A stretch of 64,000 bases of DNA, taken from NCBI RefSeq assembly GCF_019226825.1, contig NZ_CP076642.1, forward strand, positions 496,001 to 560,000, given 5' to 3'. Under the pieces are notes generated by a model. The model was given only the letters and a program-made list of their open reading frames with translations, did not search any database and had not been told where the DNA came from. Origin of the DNA: Vibrio ostreae (GTDB taxonomy: Bacteria; Pseudomonadota; Gammaproteobacteria; Enterobacterales; Vibrionaceae). Both the position numbers and the translations under genes were made by a program. The stretch's first letter is position 1. Each line of letters starts with the position of its first letter. Shown here one piece after another: positions 1 to 9,046 of this stretch.

Positions 1-403
1 AGTATCTGGCGACGACGTCACTATAAGCCTTGTTACCCCCAATCGCCTCTTTGAGCAAGGCGATCAACTCATCTGGTTCCGTATCTTTCAGCAGATAACC
101 ATCGGCACCGGCGCGCACTATGGCTTCGATATCCGCAGCGCTGTCGGATACAGTGAGTATCACAATCGTGGCGCCGGAGCCATCAGCGCGCAGCGCTTTG
201 AGAGTATCCAAACCGGATAATCCCTTCATATTCAGATCGAGCAGAATCATGTCCGGATCAAACTCATGAGCCAGAGCAATCGCTTCGTTACCATTGCAGG
301 CTTCCGTCACGACTTCGAACTCATCTTCCAGGCTCAATAACTGATTGATCCCGCGCCGCATCAAAGGATGATCATCCACCAGCATTATTCTACATTTCGT
401 CAT
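1..403 (-). CDS. narP: NarP nitrate/nitrite response regulator (N-terminal part, cut by window edge)
   Basis: NarL/FixJ-family response regulator that receives phosphate from NarQ and controls nitrate-responsive promoters. The visible 134 residues are the receiver domain: the acidic pair follows MLVDD, the phosphoacceptor Asp lies in DMILLDLNMKG, and the conserved Lys is in YLLKDTEP. The C-terminal LuxR-type helix-turn-helix lies beyond the window, so the gene is incomplete only because of the edge. Two adjacent ATG codons (406 and 403) are possible; both overlap the 3' end of narQ by 14-17 nt, implying translational coupling. NarP rather than NarL is inferred from pairing with NarQ and from the adjacent nap operon. 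Confidence 0.88.
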   Translation of the reverse strand, partial: MTKCRIMLVDDHPLMRRGINQLLSLEDEFEVVTEACNGNEAIALAHEFDPDMILLDLNMKGLSGLDTLKALRADGSGATIVILTVSDSAADIEAIVRAGADGYLLKDTEPDELIALLKEAIGGNKAYSDVVARY

Positions 404-2114
404 CATGTGTATCCCTTGATCTCATATATGTCAGTGTTACTTTGCATCCGCGTTCAGGCGAAGCTTCCACGCGCAATTCGCCATTCAGACGACCAGCTCT
501 TTCCTGCATAATACTCATCCCGTAATGGTTGAGTTTAGCTTCTTGCTGATCAAACCCTACGCCGTCATCTTCGATGGTAACCACCACTTCATTGTCCTGT
601 TCGTTACAATCGATGTTAATTTGCGTTGCGTCCGCATGTTTTATCGCATTCATGGTCGCTTCACGGATGAGTTGCATCAAGTGAACCTGCTGATGTGCCT
701 CCAGCCCCATGGATGACAAATTGTTATTAAGCGTTATCCGCGCCGGTGTCTGATCCGCCAGTTGGTCCAGCATATCCACCAGCGCCTGACCAAAGTTTGC
801 TTCCCTAATCGTTAGGCGGAACGTGGTCAGCAATTCACGCAGCTGGGTATATGCGCCGGACAATCCCTGGTCGATATCGCCGATGATATCGTTAGTTTGT
901 GAGCTGTACGGGTTCTGCTCCAGTTTAGCCATCACCCGTTTCAGCAGCGAGACCTGAATTTTCAGATAAGACAAAGACTGCGCCAAAGAATCATGCAGCT
1001 CTCGCGCGATCGTCGCCCGCTCTTCCATCAGCAGCAGCTGCTCGGCCTGTTTCTGAGCCCGGTTGTAATACACTGCCCGGGCCAGCATCAGCGCGAAGTT
1101 TTCGATCAGTGCCTGGTCCGGGCAAGGTAATCCTGCTTCCCAGTACAGATGACCCAGCGACTGACCCGCCAAAATCAACTCGCGACTATTGGCATTTTCA
1201 CCACAAATTTGTCCTTCCTGCAGCATCAGAGGCTTGCTAGCCTCCTGCTCAATCTCGATCTTAACGCCATTTACCCCCTGGATGCTGACCATATGACGCA
1301 GAATCGCCTGGTAGTTGTCCTGGGTAATCCGCGCTGCCGTCAACTGCTGGGCCGAGTTATACAGGACCTCCAACGACTGATTGGCTCGTTGCAGCTTATG
1401 GGTTTTCTCATTCACGGCCTGTTCCAGACCACGATACAGCTTACCCAACTCCCCCGCCATCACATTGAATGTAGCGGAAAGAATACCCAGCTCGTTAGGG
1501 CTGTTGGTATCGAGCTGTACCTCAAAGGCGCGATTCTGCACTTGTTCACTGGCGATAACCAGAGCACGTAACGGGCGCACGACTTCTTTGCGGATGTAAC
1601 GCACAACAAACAGTGAGATCAACAATACGCCGCCCAAGCCCAGCCCGCCAACCCAAGCCAGATTAATCAGCTTCTGTTCAGAAAATCGTTGTAATTTAAG
1701 GACAAATCCGTCGATACGGCGGACAAAGTCTTCGACCTGGTGGAGATATTCTTGCTTATTATCTCCGGTTAGCTGCGCTTTAAGTATCTGCCAGCGCATG
1801 ATCAATGCTTCGTAATCCTGGGCGATATTCTCCGGAACATTCCAGTTACGTACCGCCTGCATTGACGGTGCATTCAGTGACTGCTCGAACGCAGCGATAT
1901 GTTGCATGTAACTGGCTGACTCGCTCTGAATATCGTAAGCAAGGCGATAACTCTGCATCCGCATTGAGCCTGAAACATTTACCGCTTCCGCGTCATTAAG
2001 CGATGAAGCCAGGGTGATAATTGCAAACCCGGTGATCAGAACTGAAAGCAGTACGATCAGCAACATCGATTTCGCAATCGTACTAGTGACCGATTTCTCA
2101 ACTTGTATCGCCAA
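390..2114 (-). CDS. narQ: NarQ nitrate/nitrite sensor histidine kinase, TTG start
   Basis: Membrane-bound sensor kinase for nitrate and nitrite, partner of NarP. The protein (574 aa) has an N-terminal membrane segment just after VEKSVTSTIAKSM, a periplasmic helical sensor region, a second membrane segment (WVGGLGLGGVLLISLFVVRY), HAMP, a GAF-like linker, a HisKA_3 dimerisation domain with the phosphoacceptor in TIARELHDSLAQSLSY, and an HATPase with IEDDGVGFD. The open frame extends upstream to 2189, but a TTG at 2114 preceded by AGGGAG six bases upstream gives a length close to E. coli NarQ (566 aa) and a normal N-terminus, so I prefer it. The gene lies upstream of narP in one operon, divergent from nap. 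Confidence 0.9.
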   Translation of the reverse strand: MAIQVEKSVTSTIAKSMLLIVLLSVLITGFAIITLASSLNDAEAVNVSGSMRMQSYRLAYDIQSESASYMQHIAAFEQSLNAPSMQAVRNWNVPENIAQDYEALIMRWQILKAQLTGDNKQEYLHQVEDFVRRIDGFVLKLQRFSEQKLINLAWVGGLGLGGVLLISLFVVRYIRKEVVRPLRALVIASEQVQNRAFEVQLDTNSPNELGILSATFNVMAGELGKLYRGLEQAVNEKTHKLQRANQSLEVLYNSAQQLTAARITQDNYQAILRHMVSIQGVNGVKIEIEQEASKPLMLQEGQICGENANSRELILAGQSLGHLYWEAGLPCPDQALIENFALMLARAVYYNRAQKQAEQLLLMEERATIARELHDSLAQSLSYLKIQVSLLKRVMAKLEQNPYSSQTNDIIGDIDQGLSGAYTQLRELLTTFRLTIREANFGQALVDMLDQLADQTPARITLNNNLSSMGLEAHQQVHLMQLIREATMNAIKHADATQINIDCNEQDNEVVVTIEDDGVGFDQQEAKLNHYGMSIMQERAGRLNGELRVEASPERGCKVTLTYMRSRDTHDDEM

Positions 2115-2188
2115 AAATATCTCCCTGACGTGCTGTTTTTTACTCTGCCGTTGCACGGCTATTCCTGCGCAAAATGGAATGCGCTGCA

Positions 2189-2230
2189 AATATGTGATGA
2201 TACGCGCCTGAATTTATTGATCTAAAACAA
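2189..2230 (-). promoter_or_regulatory. Predicted narQP promoter with FNR-like site
   Basis: Read on the minus strand, TTGTT-TTAG-ATCAA (2230-2217) matches the FNR consensus TTGAT-N4-ATCAA at 9 of 10 positions. Its centre is 2223.5; a class II start 41.5 bp downstream would be near 2182, and a CATATT -10 element sits at 2194-2189, where expected. The NarP palindrome at 2244-2259 is centred exactly 28 bp upstream of the FNR site, the same arrangement known for E. coli nirB (-41.5 and -69.5). The promoter and start site are inferred. Confidence 0.55.
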
Positions 2231-2243
2231 GCCTACTCCGCTT

Positions 2244-2259
2244 TACCCCCTTAGGGGTA
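2244..2259. promoter_or_regulatory. NarP 7-2-7 binding site between narQ and napF
   Basis: TACCCCC-TT-AGGGGTA fits the inverted-heptamer 7-2-7 NarL/NarP consensus (TACYYMT-N2-AKRRGTA). It lies in the divergent narQ/napF intergenic region and could serve both promoters. Confidence 0.7.
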
Positions 2260-2301
2260 TTTATACCACTATGCCAAAAACTACAATTTGCGTATGGATA
2301 A

Positions 2302-2315
2302 TTGAAGTTTATCAA
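2302..2315 (+). promoter_or_regulatory. FNR-like site of the napF promoter
   Basis: TTGAA-GTTT-ATCAA matches TTGAT-N4-ATCAA at 9 of 10 positions. A class II start would fall near 2350, 20 bp before the napF GTG, with GATAAC (2341-2346) as a plausible -10. The NarP palindrome is 57 bp further upstream, unlike the 28-bp spacing on the narQ and nirB sides. Confidence 0.6.
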
Positions 2316-2369
2316 CTGAAATTGTGAGCCATACTCAATTGATAACCTTTAAAACATTGGGTAATTCGC

Positions 2370-2852
2370 GTGGTGGACTTCTCTAAACGAAGACTCTTTA
2401 CTCGTCAATTAGTTGATAGTGATGCAATTCGCCTGCCATGGATTATCAGTGCAGAAGTCTTGACCGATCTTTGTACTCGCTGCGGTCAGTGTCTTACAGC
2501 ATGTGAAATGAACATCATCGTTCATGGTGACGGCGGATTTCCGAGCGTCGATTTTGCTCTGGATGAGTGCACCTTTTGCTACCAATGTGCAGAAGTCTGC
2601 CCTGCACCCATTTTTCTGCCCCAGTCTGAATCGCCCTGGCAGGCCACAGCATCCATAAGCCAACGCTGCCTGGCAACCCAGAACGTCGAGTGCCGCAGTT
2701 GCGGTGACAGTTGCGATGTGATGGCGATTCATTTTCATCTGGCAGCAGGAAAAGTGGCTCAGCCTGTAATCAACACTGATGAATGTAATGGCTGCGGTGC
2801 TTGTGTGTCAGTTTGCCCGACCGACGCTATCAAAGTTACCCGTATTGAATAA
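2370..2852 (+). CDS. napF: NapF, ferredoxin-type accessory protein of periplasmic nitrate reductase
   Basis: Cytoplasmic iron-sulfur protein that assists maturation of NapA. The 160 residues hold three [4Fe-4S] cysteine clusters of ferredoxin type: CTRCGQCLTAC (about residues 35-45), CTFCYQCAEVCP (about 68-79) and CNGCGACVSVCP (about 139-150), plus an extra CRSCGDSC. The length agrees with E. coli NapF (164 aa). The start is GTG; a second GTG follows at once and no strong ribosome-binding site is visible. First gene of napFDABC, 15 nt before napD, downstream of the FNR-like site. Confidence 0.93.
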   Translation: MVDFSKRRLFTRQLVDSDAIRLPWIISAEVLTDLCTRCGQCLTACEMNIIVHGDGGFPSVDFALDECTFCYQCAEVCPAPIFLPQSESPWQATASISQRCLATQNVECRSCGDSCDVMAIHFHLAAGKVAQPVINTDECNGCGACVSVCPTDAIKVTRIE

Positions 2853-2867
2853 CGATAAGAGATCATT

Positions 2868-3188
2868 ATGTCGCTGAATGAAGTGCATATTTCAAGTTTG
2901 GTGGTACATACCCACCCGCAACATCTCGCGAGCGTCAAGACTGCGATCGAGCAGTTCGATAACGCCGAAATCTACGGGGACAGCCCGGAAGGTAAAATTG
3001 TGGTGGTTCTCGAGACCGAAAATCAGGGTTTCGTGACCGATACCATTGATGCCATCAATAATTTACCGAATGTGCTCAGCGCAGTACTGGTCTACCACCA
3101 GATCGAAACGGATCTGGACGCACTGGATCAGAGTTCATTCACGACCGAATCAGAACAACCACAATCCCAATTTGAGGGTGACGTATGA
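2868..3188 (+). CDS. napD: NapD, chaperone for the NapA Tat signal peptide
   Basis: Small cytoplasmic chaperone (106 aa) that binds the twin-arginine leader of NapA and holds back export until the cofactor is inserted. The N-terminal half ([14 protein letters not shown] ... [13 protein letters not shown]) is the ferredoxin-like fold of the NapD family; the acidic C-terminal tail is variable. The ATGA overlap with napA (stop and start share bases at 3185-3188) suggests translational coupling, which fits a chaperone made beside its client. Confidence 0.92.
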   Translation: MSLNEVHISSLVVHTHPQHLASVKTAIEQFDNAEIYGDSPEGKIVVVLETENQGFVTDTIDAINNLPNVLSAVLVYHQIETDLDALDQSSFTTESEQPQSQFEGDV

Positions 3189-5683
3189 AAATGACAAGAC
3201 GCGCGTTTGTAAAAGCAAACGCAGCTGCTTCTGCTGCTGCAGTGGCAGGTATTACACTGCCAGCGACTGCCACCAATCTGATCGCCAGTTCAGACCAAAC
3301 TAAGATCACCTGGGACAAAGCGCCTTGTCGTTTTTGCGGAACCGGTTGCTCGGTCCTGGTCGGGACTCAGAATGGCCGTATCGTGGCGACTCAGGGAGAT
3401 CCGGAAGCACCGGTTAATAAAGGGCTTAACTGTATCAAAGGCTACTTCCTGTCGAAAATCATGTATGGCAAAGATCGCCTGACACAACCGTTACTGCGCA
3501 TGAAAGACGGCGAATACAGTAAAGACGGTGACTTTATGCCAGTGTCCTGGGATCAGGCATTTGACGTTATGGCTGAAAAATGGAAAGCCTCGCTGAAAGC
3601 GAAAGGACCAACCAGCGTAGGCATGTTTGGCTCCGGCCAATGGACCGTTATGGAAGGCTACGCTGCGGCCAAAATGATGAAAGCCGGTTTCCGCTCAAAT
3701 AACATCGACCCCAACGCCCGCCACTGTATGGCTTCGGCTGTAGGCGGCTTTATGCGTACTTTCGGCATCGATGAACCAATGGGCTGCTACGATGACTTTG
3801 AAAATGCAGACGTGTTTGTGCTGTGGGGTTCTAACATGGCTGAGATGCACCCGGTTCTCTGGACCCGCATTACTGATCGTCGCCTCAGTCATCCGCATGT
3901 GAAAGTGAACGTACTATCGACTTATTACCATCGTTCGTTTGAACTGGCCGATCACGGCTATATATTCCATCCGCAGTCTGATCTCGCCATTGCCAACTTC
4001 ATTGCCAACTACATCATTCAAAATGATGCGGTGAACTGGGATTTCGTCAACAAACACACTCACTTCAAACAAGCCACCACGGACATCGGCTATGGCTTGC
4101 GTGATAATCACCCGCTGCAACAAAAGGCGAAGAACGCTAACTCAGGCGCGATGAGTGATATCAGTTTCGAACAATACAAACAGTCCGTGGCCGAATACAG
4201 CGCTGAGAAAGCCTCTGAGATGTCTGGCGTCAGCGTCGAAAAACTGATCATGCTGGCGAAACAATATGCTGACCCTGACACCAAAGTGATGTCTCTCTGG
4301 ACCATGGGCATGAACCAGCATACCCGGGGGGTTTGGATGCAAAGTCTGGTCTACAACCTGCACTTACTGACCGGTAAAATTTCAACTCCGGGTAACAGCC
4401 CGTTTTCACTGACCGGACAACCTTCAGCCTGTGGTACCGCTCGTGAAGTAGGCACGTTTTCCCATCGCCTGCCGGCGGACATGGTGGTTGCCAATCCGCA
4501 ACACCGTGCCATCGCGGAAAAAATCTGGAAGCTACCGGAAGGAACCATACCGCCAAAACCTGGTTTTCATGCCGTTTTGCAGGATCGCATGCTCAATGAC
4601 GGGGTACTTAACTGTTACTGGGTACAGTGCAATAACAACATGCAAGCAGGCCCGAATATCAATAGTGAACGCCTGCCTGGCTACCGTAATCCGGATAACT
4701 TTATAGTGGTTTCAGACCCTTATCCGACAGTAACTGCTCAGGCCGCGGATCTGATTTTGCCAACAGCGATGTGGGTAGAAAAAGAAGGGGCATACGGCAA
4801 CGCAGAACGCCGTACTCAGGCTTGGTACCAACAGGTCTCTACCGTCGGTGAAGCCAAATCAGATCTGTGGCAGGTAATGGAATTTTCCAAACGCTTCAAG
4901 ATGGAAGAGATCTGGCCGCAAGAGTTGCTGGCTCAAGCCCCAGAATACCGTGGTAAAACCATGTATGACATGTTATTCCGCAATGGTCAGGTCGACAAAT
5001 TCGCTATCGAAGAAGCCCGCGAACTCAATGACGACGCACACCATTTCGGCTTTTATGTTCAGAAAGGCCTGTTTGAAGAGTATGCCACTTTTGGTCGCGG
5101 CCACGGCCATGATTTAGCACCGTACGATGTCTATCATCAGGTACGTGGTCTGCGTTGGCCGGTTGTTGACGGAAAAGAAACATTATGGCGCTTCAAAGAA
5201 GGCTCTGACCCTTATGCCAAACCAGGCAGCGGCTGGGATTTCTACGGTAAACCGGATGGTAAAGCGCTGATCATTTCAGCACCGTACGAAGCACCACCTG
5301 AAGTACCGGATGCCGAATTTGACTTATGGCTGTGTACAGGCCGAGTGCTGGAGCACTGGCACACCGGTACCATGACCCGCCGGGTACCCGAGCTGTACAA
5401 AGCATTTCCGGATGCTGTCTGTTTTATGCACCATGAAGATGCCAAAGCACGTGGTCTGCGCCGTGGTGACGAAGTTGTGATCAGCAATAAACGCGGTGAA
5501 GTACGTGCCAGAGTTGAAACTCGTGGCCGCAATAAACCGCCGCAGGGTTTGGTATTTGTCCCTTTCTTCGATGCACGTATTCTGATCAACAAACTGATCC
5601 TGGATGCAACGGACCCGCTGTCCAAACAGACAGACTTTAAAAAATGTCCGGTTAAGATCACCAAAGTGGCCTCAACCCAGTAA
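3185..5683 (+). CDS. napA: NapA, periplasmic nitrate reductase catalytic subunit
   Basis: Molybdopterin-dependent enzyme that reduces nitrate to nitrite in the periplasm. The 832-residue length is typical. It starts with a Tat leader ([12 protein letters not shown]) cleaved after an alanine-rich stretch near residue 30. The [4Fe-4S] cluster ligands are in [10 protein letters not shown] and the later NCIKGY; the likely molybdenum ligand Cys is in [13 protein letters not shown]. Mo-bis-MGD binding segments run through the rest, ending in the DUF/Molydop_binding domain ([17 protein letters not shown]). The molybdate importer modABC lies at 29.8-32.4 kb. Confidence 0.97.
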   Translation: MKMTRRAFVKANAAASAAAVAGITLPATATNLIASSDQTKITWDKAPCRFCGTGCSVLVGTQNGRIVATQGDPEAPVNKGLNCIKGYFLSKIMYGKDRLTQPLLRMKDGEYSKDGDFMPVSWDQAFDVMAEKWKASLKAKGPTSVGMFGSGQWTVMEGYAAAKMMKAGFRSNNIDPNARHCMASAVGGFMRTFGIDEPMGCYDDFENADVFVLWGSNMAEMHPVLWTRITDRRLSHPHVKVNVLSTYYHRSFELADHGYIFHPQSDLAIANFIANYIIQNDAVNWDFVNKHTHFKQATTDIGYGLRDNHPLQQKAKNANSGAMSDISFEQYKQSVAEYSAEKASEMSGVSVEKLIMLAKQYADPDTKVMSLWTMGMNQHTRGVWMQSLVYNLHLLTGKISTPGNSPFSLTGQPSACGTAREVGTFSHRLPADMVVANPQHRAIAEKIWKLPEGTIPPKPGFHAVLQDRMLNDGVLNCYWVQCNNNMQAGPNINSERLPGYRNPDNFIVVSDPYPTVTAQAADLILPTAMWVEKEGAYGNAERRTQAWYQQVSTVGEAKSDLWQVMEFSKRFKMEEIWPQELLAQAPEYRGKTMYDMLFRNGQVDKFAIEEARELNDDAHHFGFYVQKGLFEEYATFGRGHGHDLAPYDVYHQVRGLRWPVVDGKETLWRFKEGSDPYAKPGSGWDFYGKPDGKALIISAPYEAPPEVPDAEFDLWLCTGRVLEHWHTGTMTRRVPELYKAFPDAVCFMHHEDAKARGLRRGDEVVISNKRGEVRARVETRGRNKPPQGLVFVPFFDARILINKLILDATDPLSKQTDFKKCPVKITKVASTQ

Positions 5684-5712
5684 GACAGGCATAAGCCATC
5701 AACAGAATATGC

Positions 5713-5734
5713 CGGGCTGCACTCTCGCAGCCCG
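5713..5734 (+). other. Hairpin between napA and napB
   Basis: CGGGCTGC-ACTCTC-GCAGCCCG forms a perfect 8-bp stem with a 6-nt loop and no following T-run. It may stabilise the upstream mRNA 3' end or tune expression between the catalytic subunit and the cytochromes. Confidence 0.6.
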
Positions 5735-5769
5735 CTCAAAGACTCAAGCCATTGGGCGGAGAATGTAAG

Positions 5770-6225
5770 ATGAAGAAACTACTCATGGTACTCATGACAC
5801 TCTGTACGCTGATTGCAGGTATAGCACAGGCAGAACTGGATAATCCGGGTGGTGTTGGCGGACTGGAGTCATTGCGTGGCAGTACTCTCCTGGAAGATAC
5901 TCGTGCCGCAGATAATATGAAAAAGTACCCGCGTGAACATACTCTGGAGAGTGATTATGTTTATCAGCCGCCGCTGATCCCACATAACATTCGTAACTAT
6001 GAAGTCTCGCTGAACGCCAACAAATGCCTGGCGTGCCATAGCTGGAAAAACGCCAAGGAAATGGGCGCAACCAAAATCAGTGTAACTCACTTTGTTAACC
6101 GTGAAGATGCTGTCCTGGCAGATGTGTCGCCACGACGTTACTTCTGCCTGCAATGCCATGTACCTCAGGCTGATGCAAAACCTTTGGTAGAAAACAAGTT
6201 TGAAAGCGTCGACTCACTCCGCTAA
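5770..6225 (+). CDS. napB: NapB, diheme cytochrome c subunit of nitrate reductase
   Basis: Periplasmic diheme c-type cytochrome that passes electrons from NapC to NapA. It has a Sec signal peptide (MKKLLMVLMTLCTLIAGIAQA) and two heme motifs, CLACH and CLQCH, plus the conserved histidines expected as distal ligands. The frame is open from a TTG at 5752, but the ATG at 5770 has GGAGAA six bases upstream and gives a normal leader, so 151 aa is preferred. It follows napA after an 86-nt gap with a strong hairpin. Confidence 0.94.
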   Translation: MKKLLMVLMTLCTLIAGIAQAELDNPGGVGGLESLRGSTLLEDTRAADNMKKYPREHTLESDYVYQPPLIPHNIRNYEVSLNANKCLACHSWKNAKEMGATKISVTHFVNREDAVLADVSPRRYFCLQCHVPQADAKPLVENKFESVDSLR

Positions 6226-6256
6226 CCAAACCTGGTATTAATTTGAGAGGCAATGT

Positions 6257-6832
6257 ATGAAATTACTCAAAGCGTTTTGGCAACGGTTAAAAAGCCCGAG
6301 CAAAGCCGCGGTTGGCGTGGTGCTGTTTATGGGCTTTGCCGGTGGTCTTCTGTTCTGGGGGGCATTCAATACCGGTATGGAAGCGACGAACTCAGAAGCT
6401 TTCTGCTCCGGATGCCATGCCCCTATCGTGGCTGAAATCCAGGAAACCATACACTATTCTAACCGTTCCGGCGTGCGCGCTATCTGTTCGGACTGTCACG
6501 TACCACATGAATGGACGGATAAGATAGTACGTAAAGTCCAGGCATCAAAAGAACTGTTTGCCCACTTTGTCGGCACCATAGATACACCGGAAAAATTCCA
6601 GGCCCGGCGGGCTCACCTGGCGGAACGGGAATGGGCGCGGCTGAAAAAGAACGATTCGCTGGAATGCCGTAACTGCCATCAGTTTGAATATATGGATTTT
6701 TCCGAGCAAAGCGAGCGCAGTGCTCTGCAGCACTCGACCGCACTGGCTTCAGGAGAAAAAACCTGTGTCGATTGCCACAAAGGCATAGCGCATAACCTGC
6801 CGGATATGCATGGCGTTGAAGGTTGGCAGTAA
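6257..6832 (+). CDS. napC: NapC, tetraheme quinol-oxidising cytochrome c
   Basis: Membrane-anchored NapC/NirT-family cytochrome that oxidises quinol and reduces NapB. An N-terminal membrane anchor ([19 protein letters not shown], about residues 18-36) is followed by four heme motifs: CSGCH, CSDCH, CRNCH and CVDCH. The 191-aa length is typical. It is 31 nt after napB with GAGAGG upstream. Confidence 0.95.
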   Translation: MKLLKAFWQRLKSPSKAAVGVVLFMGFAGGLLFWGAFNTGMEATNSEAFCSGCHAPIVAEIQETIHYSNRSGVRAICSDCHVPHEWTDKIVRKVQASKELFAHFVGTIDTPEKFQARRAHLAEREWARLKKNDSLECRNCHQFEYMDFSEQSERSALQHSTALASGEKTCVDCHKGIAHNLPDMHGVEGWQ

Positions 6833-6844
6833 GGAGTACAACCC

Positions 6845-6979
6845 ATGAGTACATTAGAATCTGTTATCTGGCATGTCCTGGGCTATAGCGCCATGCCGGT
6901 CATTATTCTGGGTGGCTTTGCGGCCGTCGCAGTGGTATGTGTGTGGTTACTGTCGCTAACCAAAGACAAAGACACGTAA
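6845..6979 (+). CDS. TIGR02808-type small membrane protein of the nap operon
   Basis: A 44-residue protein starting MSTLESVIWHVLGYSAM, with one membrane segment (about residues 17-37, PVIILGGFAAVAVVCVWLLSL) and a charged tail KDKDT. AAGGAG lies 8 bases before the ATG and only 12 nt separate it from napC. It fits the TIGR02808 description: a single-span protein of about 45 residues found next to periplasmic nitrate reductase genes in Vibrio and Photobacterium. Its function is unknown; a role in anchoring or quinol access for NapC is only a guess from position. Confidence 0.85.
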   Translation: MSTLESVIWHVLGYSAMPVIILGGFAAVAVVCVWLLSLTKDKDT

Positions 6980-7074
6980 CGACACGCACTCCTGACTTTG
7001 CACAGGAGAAACACGCAATCAAAAAAACCGGGGAGCAAAAACGGGTGACTTTGCGCTTCCTCGGAAATACAAAA

Positions 7075-7097
7075 TCGGCGTATTGCGCCGGTTTTTT
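7075..7097 (+). terminator. Rho-independent terminator of the nap operon
   Basis: CGGCG-TATTG-CGCCG followed by GTTTTTT, about 100 nt after the small membrane protein. Confidence 0.75.
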
Positions 7098-7162
7098 GCA
7101 TTCGGGCAATCATGCAGGAAAAGTCAGCGATTGCCGTCTCAGCCAGGCTCATCCGCCAGTTG

Positions 7163-7195
7163 AAAAAAAGCGCCATGATGGTGAGTCATGGCGCT
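7163..7195 (-). terminator. Terminator of the pha operon
   Basis: On the minus strand AGCGCCATGA and TCATGGCGCT form a perfect 10-bp stem with a 7-nt loop, followed by a run of T; it lies 17 nt beyond the phaC stop. Confidence 0.85.
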
Positions 7196-7211
7196 TAACA
7201 GATAAGAAAAT

Positions 7212-8990
7212 TTATTCAGCATCAACAACCGGCAGTACCTGTTTAACGTACTGTCCAGGTGCCACGTCGATAACCGGATACTCATCGTTACCCATTGCAT
7301 ACGGCGCGACTTTCTCTTTGTTGCTGAACGTTTGCAGCCACGCATCCCAGTGTTTCCACCATGAGCCTTCGGTACGCTGTGCACTTTCCAGCCACTCTTC
7401 AGCGGTTTCTTCCAGTGTATCGTTAGTCCAGAAGCCATATTTGTTTTTGTCCGGATGATTAACAATACCGGCAATATGACCTGACTCACCCAGCACAAAC
7501 ACCTTATTGCCACCCGTTTTTAACGCGCCGCGATAAGTTCCCTGCCAAAGAGCAATGTGGTCCTCTTTTGCCGAGATAAAGTAGCTCGGGATCTTGATTT
7601 TATCTAAATCAATCCACACGCCACCAACTTTCACGCCTTTGTCCTGTACCAGTTTGTTCTCCAGATACAGTTCACGCAGCATAAAGTTGTGCGTTGAAGC
7701 TGCAACGTTGGTGCTGTCGCTGTTCCAGTACAGTAAGTCGAAATCGACCGGACTGCTGCCTTTTAGGTAATTGTCGACATAGTAATTCCAGTACAGGCTG
7801 TTCTCACGCAACAGGCTGAAGGTCACACTGAGTGAACGACCGTCCATATAACCTTTGGCGTTGTTTTGCATTTCAATGGCACTGATGATGGTGTCATTGA
7901 TGTATGCGCCCACTTCGCCAGGTTGCGAGAAATCAAGCAAGGTCGTGAAAAAGCTCGCTGATTTGATACGCTTTTTCATGCGCTTCGCTGCATAGTACGC
8001 AATAGTTGTCGCCAGAACCGTACCACCAATACAGTACCCCACTGCATTAATTTGTTCCTGGCCAGTGATAGATTCAACCGCAGTCACGGCTTTCACTACC
8101 CCATCCAACACATAGTTTTCGAAGTTCACATCGGCCTGAGCCTGACCCGGGTTACGCCAGGACATCATAAACACAGTATGTCCCTGTTCAACCAGCCAAC
8201 GCACCAGTGAGTTCTTCTCACGCAGGTCAAGAATGTAATACTTGTTGATGAAAGGCGGTACGATCAGCAACGGCGTCGAGTTGACCGTTTCTGTCATCGG
8301 TTTGTATTGAATCAGCTCGAACAGATCATTTTTAAAAACCACGTCACCCGGCGTATTGGCGATGTCTTGACCGACTCGGAACGCATTGTTGTTGGTCATG
8401 CGAATTTTAAGAATATCGGCACTGGACTCAACGTCTTCCTTCAGCAGCTCCATTCCCTTCAGCAGGTTCTCGCCATTCTGTTCGATGGTCAGCTTCAGCA
8501 GCTCTGGGTTAGTCGCAATGAAATTACTCGGAGACAAGGCATTAATTGACTGGCGAGCAAAAAACAGGATGCGTTCCTTGGTCTTCTCATCCAGCCCGTC
8601 CACCGAGTTGATCGTGTCCAGATAATTTTTACTGTAAAGCAGGTAAGATTGCTTAATAAAGCTGAAAAATGGGTCCGTTTTCCAGGTTTCGTCCGCGAAG
8701 CGCTTATCGCCCTGCTCGCTTTCTACCACCTGTTTTTGGTTACCTTCCAAAACAACGTTCTGCCAGATTTTCAGCTGCTGCTCCCACCACTCAGTTTGCA
8801 ATTGCAAAACCGCCGCAGGTTGATGCGCTGCTTTCTCAAACAGCTGCGCCGTGTCATCCCAGTTGACTTCCTGCAACGCTTTATTAAGAGGGGTATTCAT
8901 GACCTCCTTGTTGACTTCGAAATCCCGCCACCAGCGATGGTTGGCCTCCTGCAGTTTCACAAGGTAGTCTGTAAAGGCATGTTGAAACAT
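7212..8990 (-). CDS. phaC: PhaC, class I polyhydroxyalkanoate synthase
   Basis: Polymerises (R)-3-hydroxyacyl-CoA into storage polyester at the granule surface. The 592-aa length is that of class I synthases. The lipase-like box GYCIGG carries the catalytic Cys (about residue 320); the Asp is in SAKEDHIALW and the His in GESGHIAGIVNHP. The PhaC N-terminal domain covers roughly residues 60-240. AAGGAG lies 8 bases upstream of the ATG. Last gene of phaB-phaA-phaP-phaC and separated from phaP by a terminator-like hairpin. Confidence 0.96.
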   Translation of the reverse strand: MFQHAFTDYLVKLQEANHRWWRDFEVNKEVMNTPLNKALQEVNWDDTAQLFEKAAHQPAAVLQLQTEWWEQQLKIWQNVVLEGNQKQVVESEQGDKRFADETWKTDPFFSFIKQSYLLYSKNYLDTINSVDGLDEKTKERILFFARQSINALSPSNFIATNPELLKLTIEQNGENLLKGMELLKEDVESSADILKIRMTNNNAFRVGQDIANTPGDVVFKNDLFELIQYKPMTETVNSTPLLIVPPFINKYYILDLREKNSLVRWLVEQGHTVFMMSWRNPGQAQADVNFENYVLDGVVKAVTAVESITGQEQINAVGYCIGGTVLATTIAYYAAKRMKKRIKSASFFTTLLDFSQPGEVGAYINDTIISAIEMQNNAKGYMDGRSLSVTFSLLRENSLYWNYYVDNYLKGSSPVDFDLLYWNSDSTNVAASTHNFMLRELYLENKLVQDKGVKVGGVWIDLDKIKIPSYFISAKEDHIALWQGTYRGALKTGGNKVFVLGESGHIAGIVNHPDKNKYGFWTNDTLEETAEEWLESAQRTEGSWWKHWDAWLQTFSNKEKVAPYAMGNDEYPVIDVAPGQYVKQVLPVVDAE

Positions 8991-9010
8991 AAACTTACTC
9001 CTTAAAACAG

Positions 9011-9034
9011 AAAAAACGCCGCCCGTAGGCGGCG
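9011..9034 (-). terminator. Intra-operon attenuating terminator between phaP and phaC
   Basis: On the minus strand CGCCGCC-TACG-GGCGGCG is followed by six T. It sits 13 nt after the phaP stop and 21 nt before the phaC start, so most transcripts may end after phaP. Confidence 0.75.
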
Positions 9035-9046
9035 CAAAGCACAGTG

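Noticed and set aside
1149..1571. A 140-codon open frame on the plus strand within narQ
   Set aside because: It lies wholly antisense to a conserved sensor kinase, has no ribosome-binding site and no family resemblance.
5242..5739. A 165-codon minus-strand frame within napA
   Set aside because: Shadow of the strongly conserved napA reading frame; composition is Arg/Ser-rich as expected for antisense translation.
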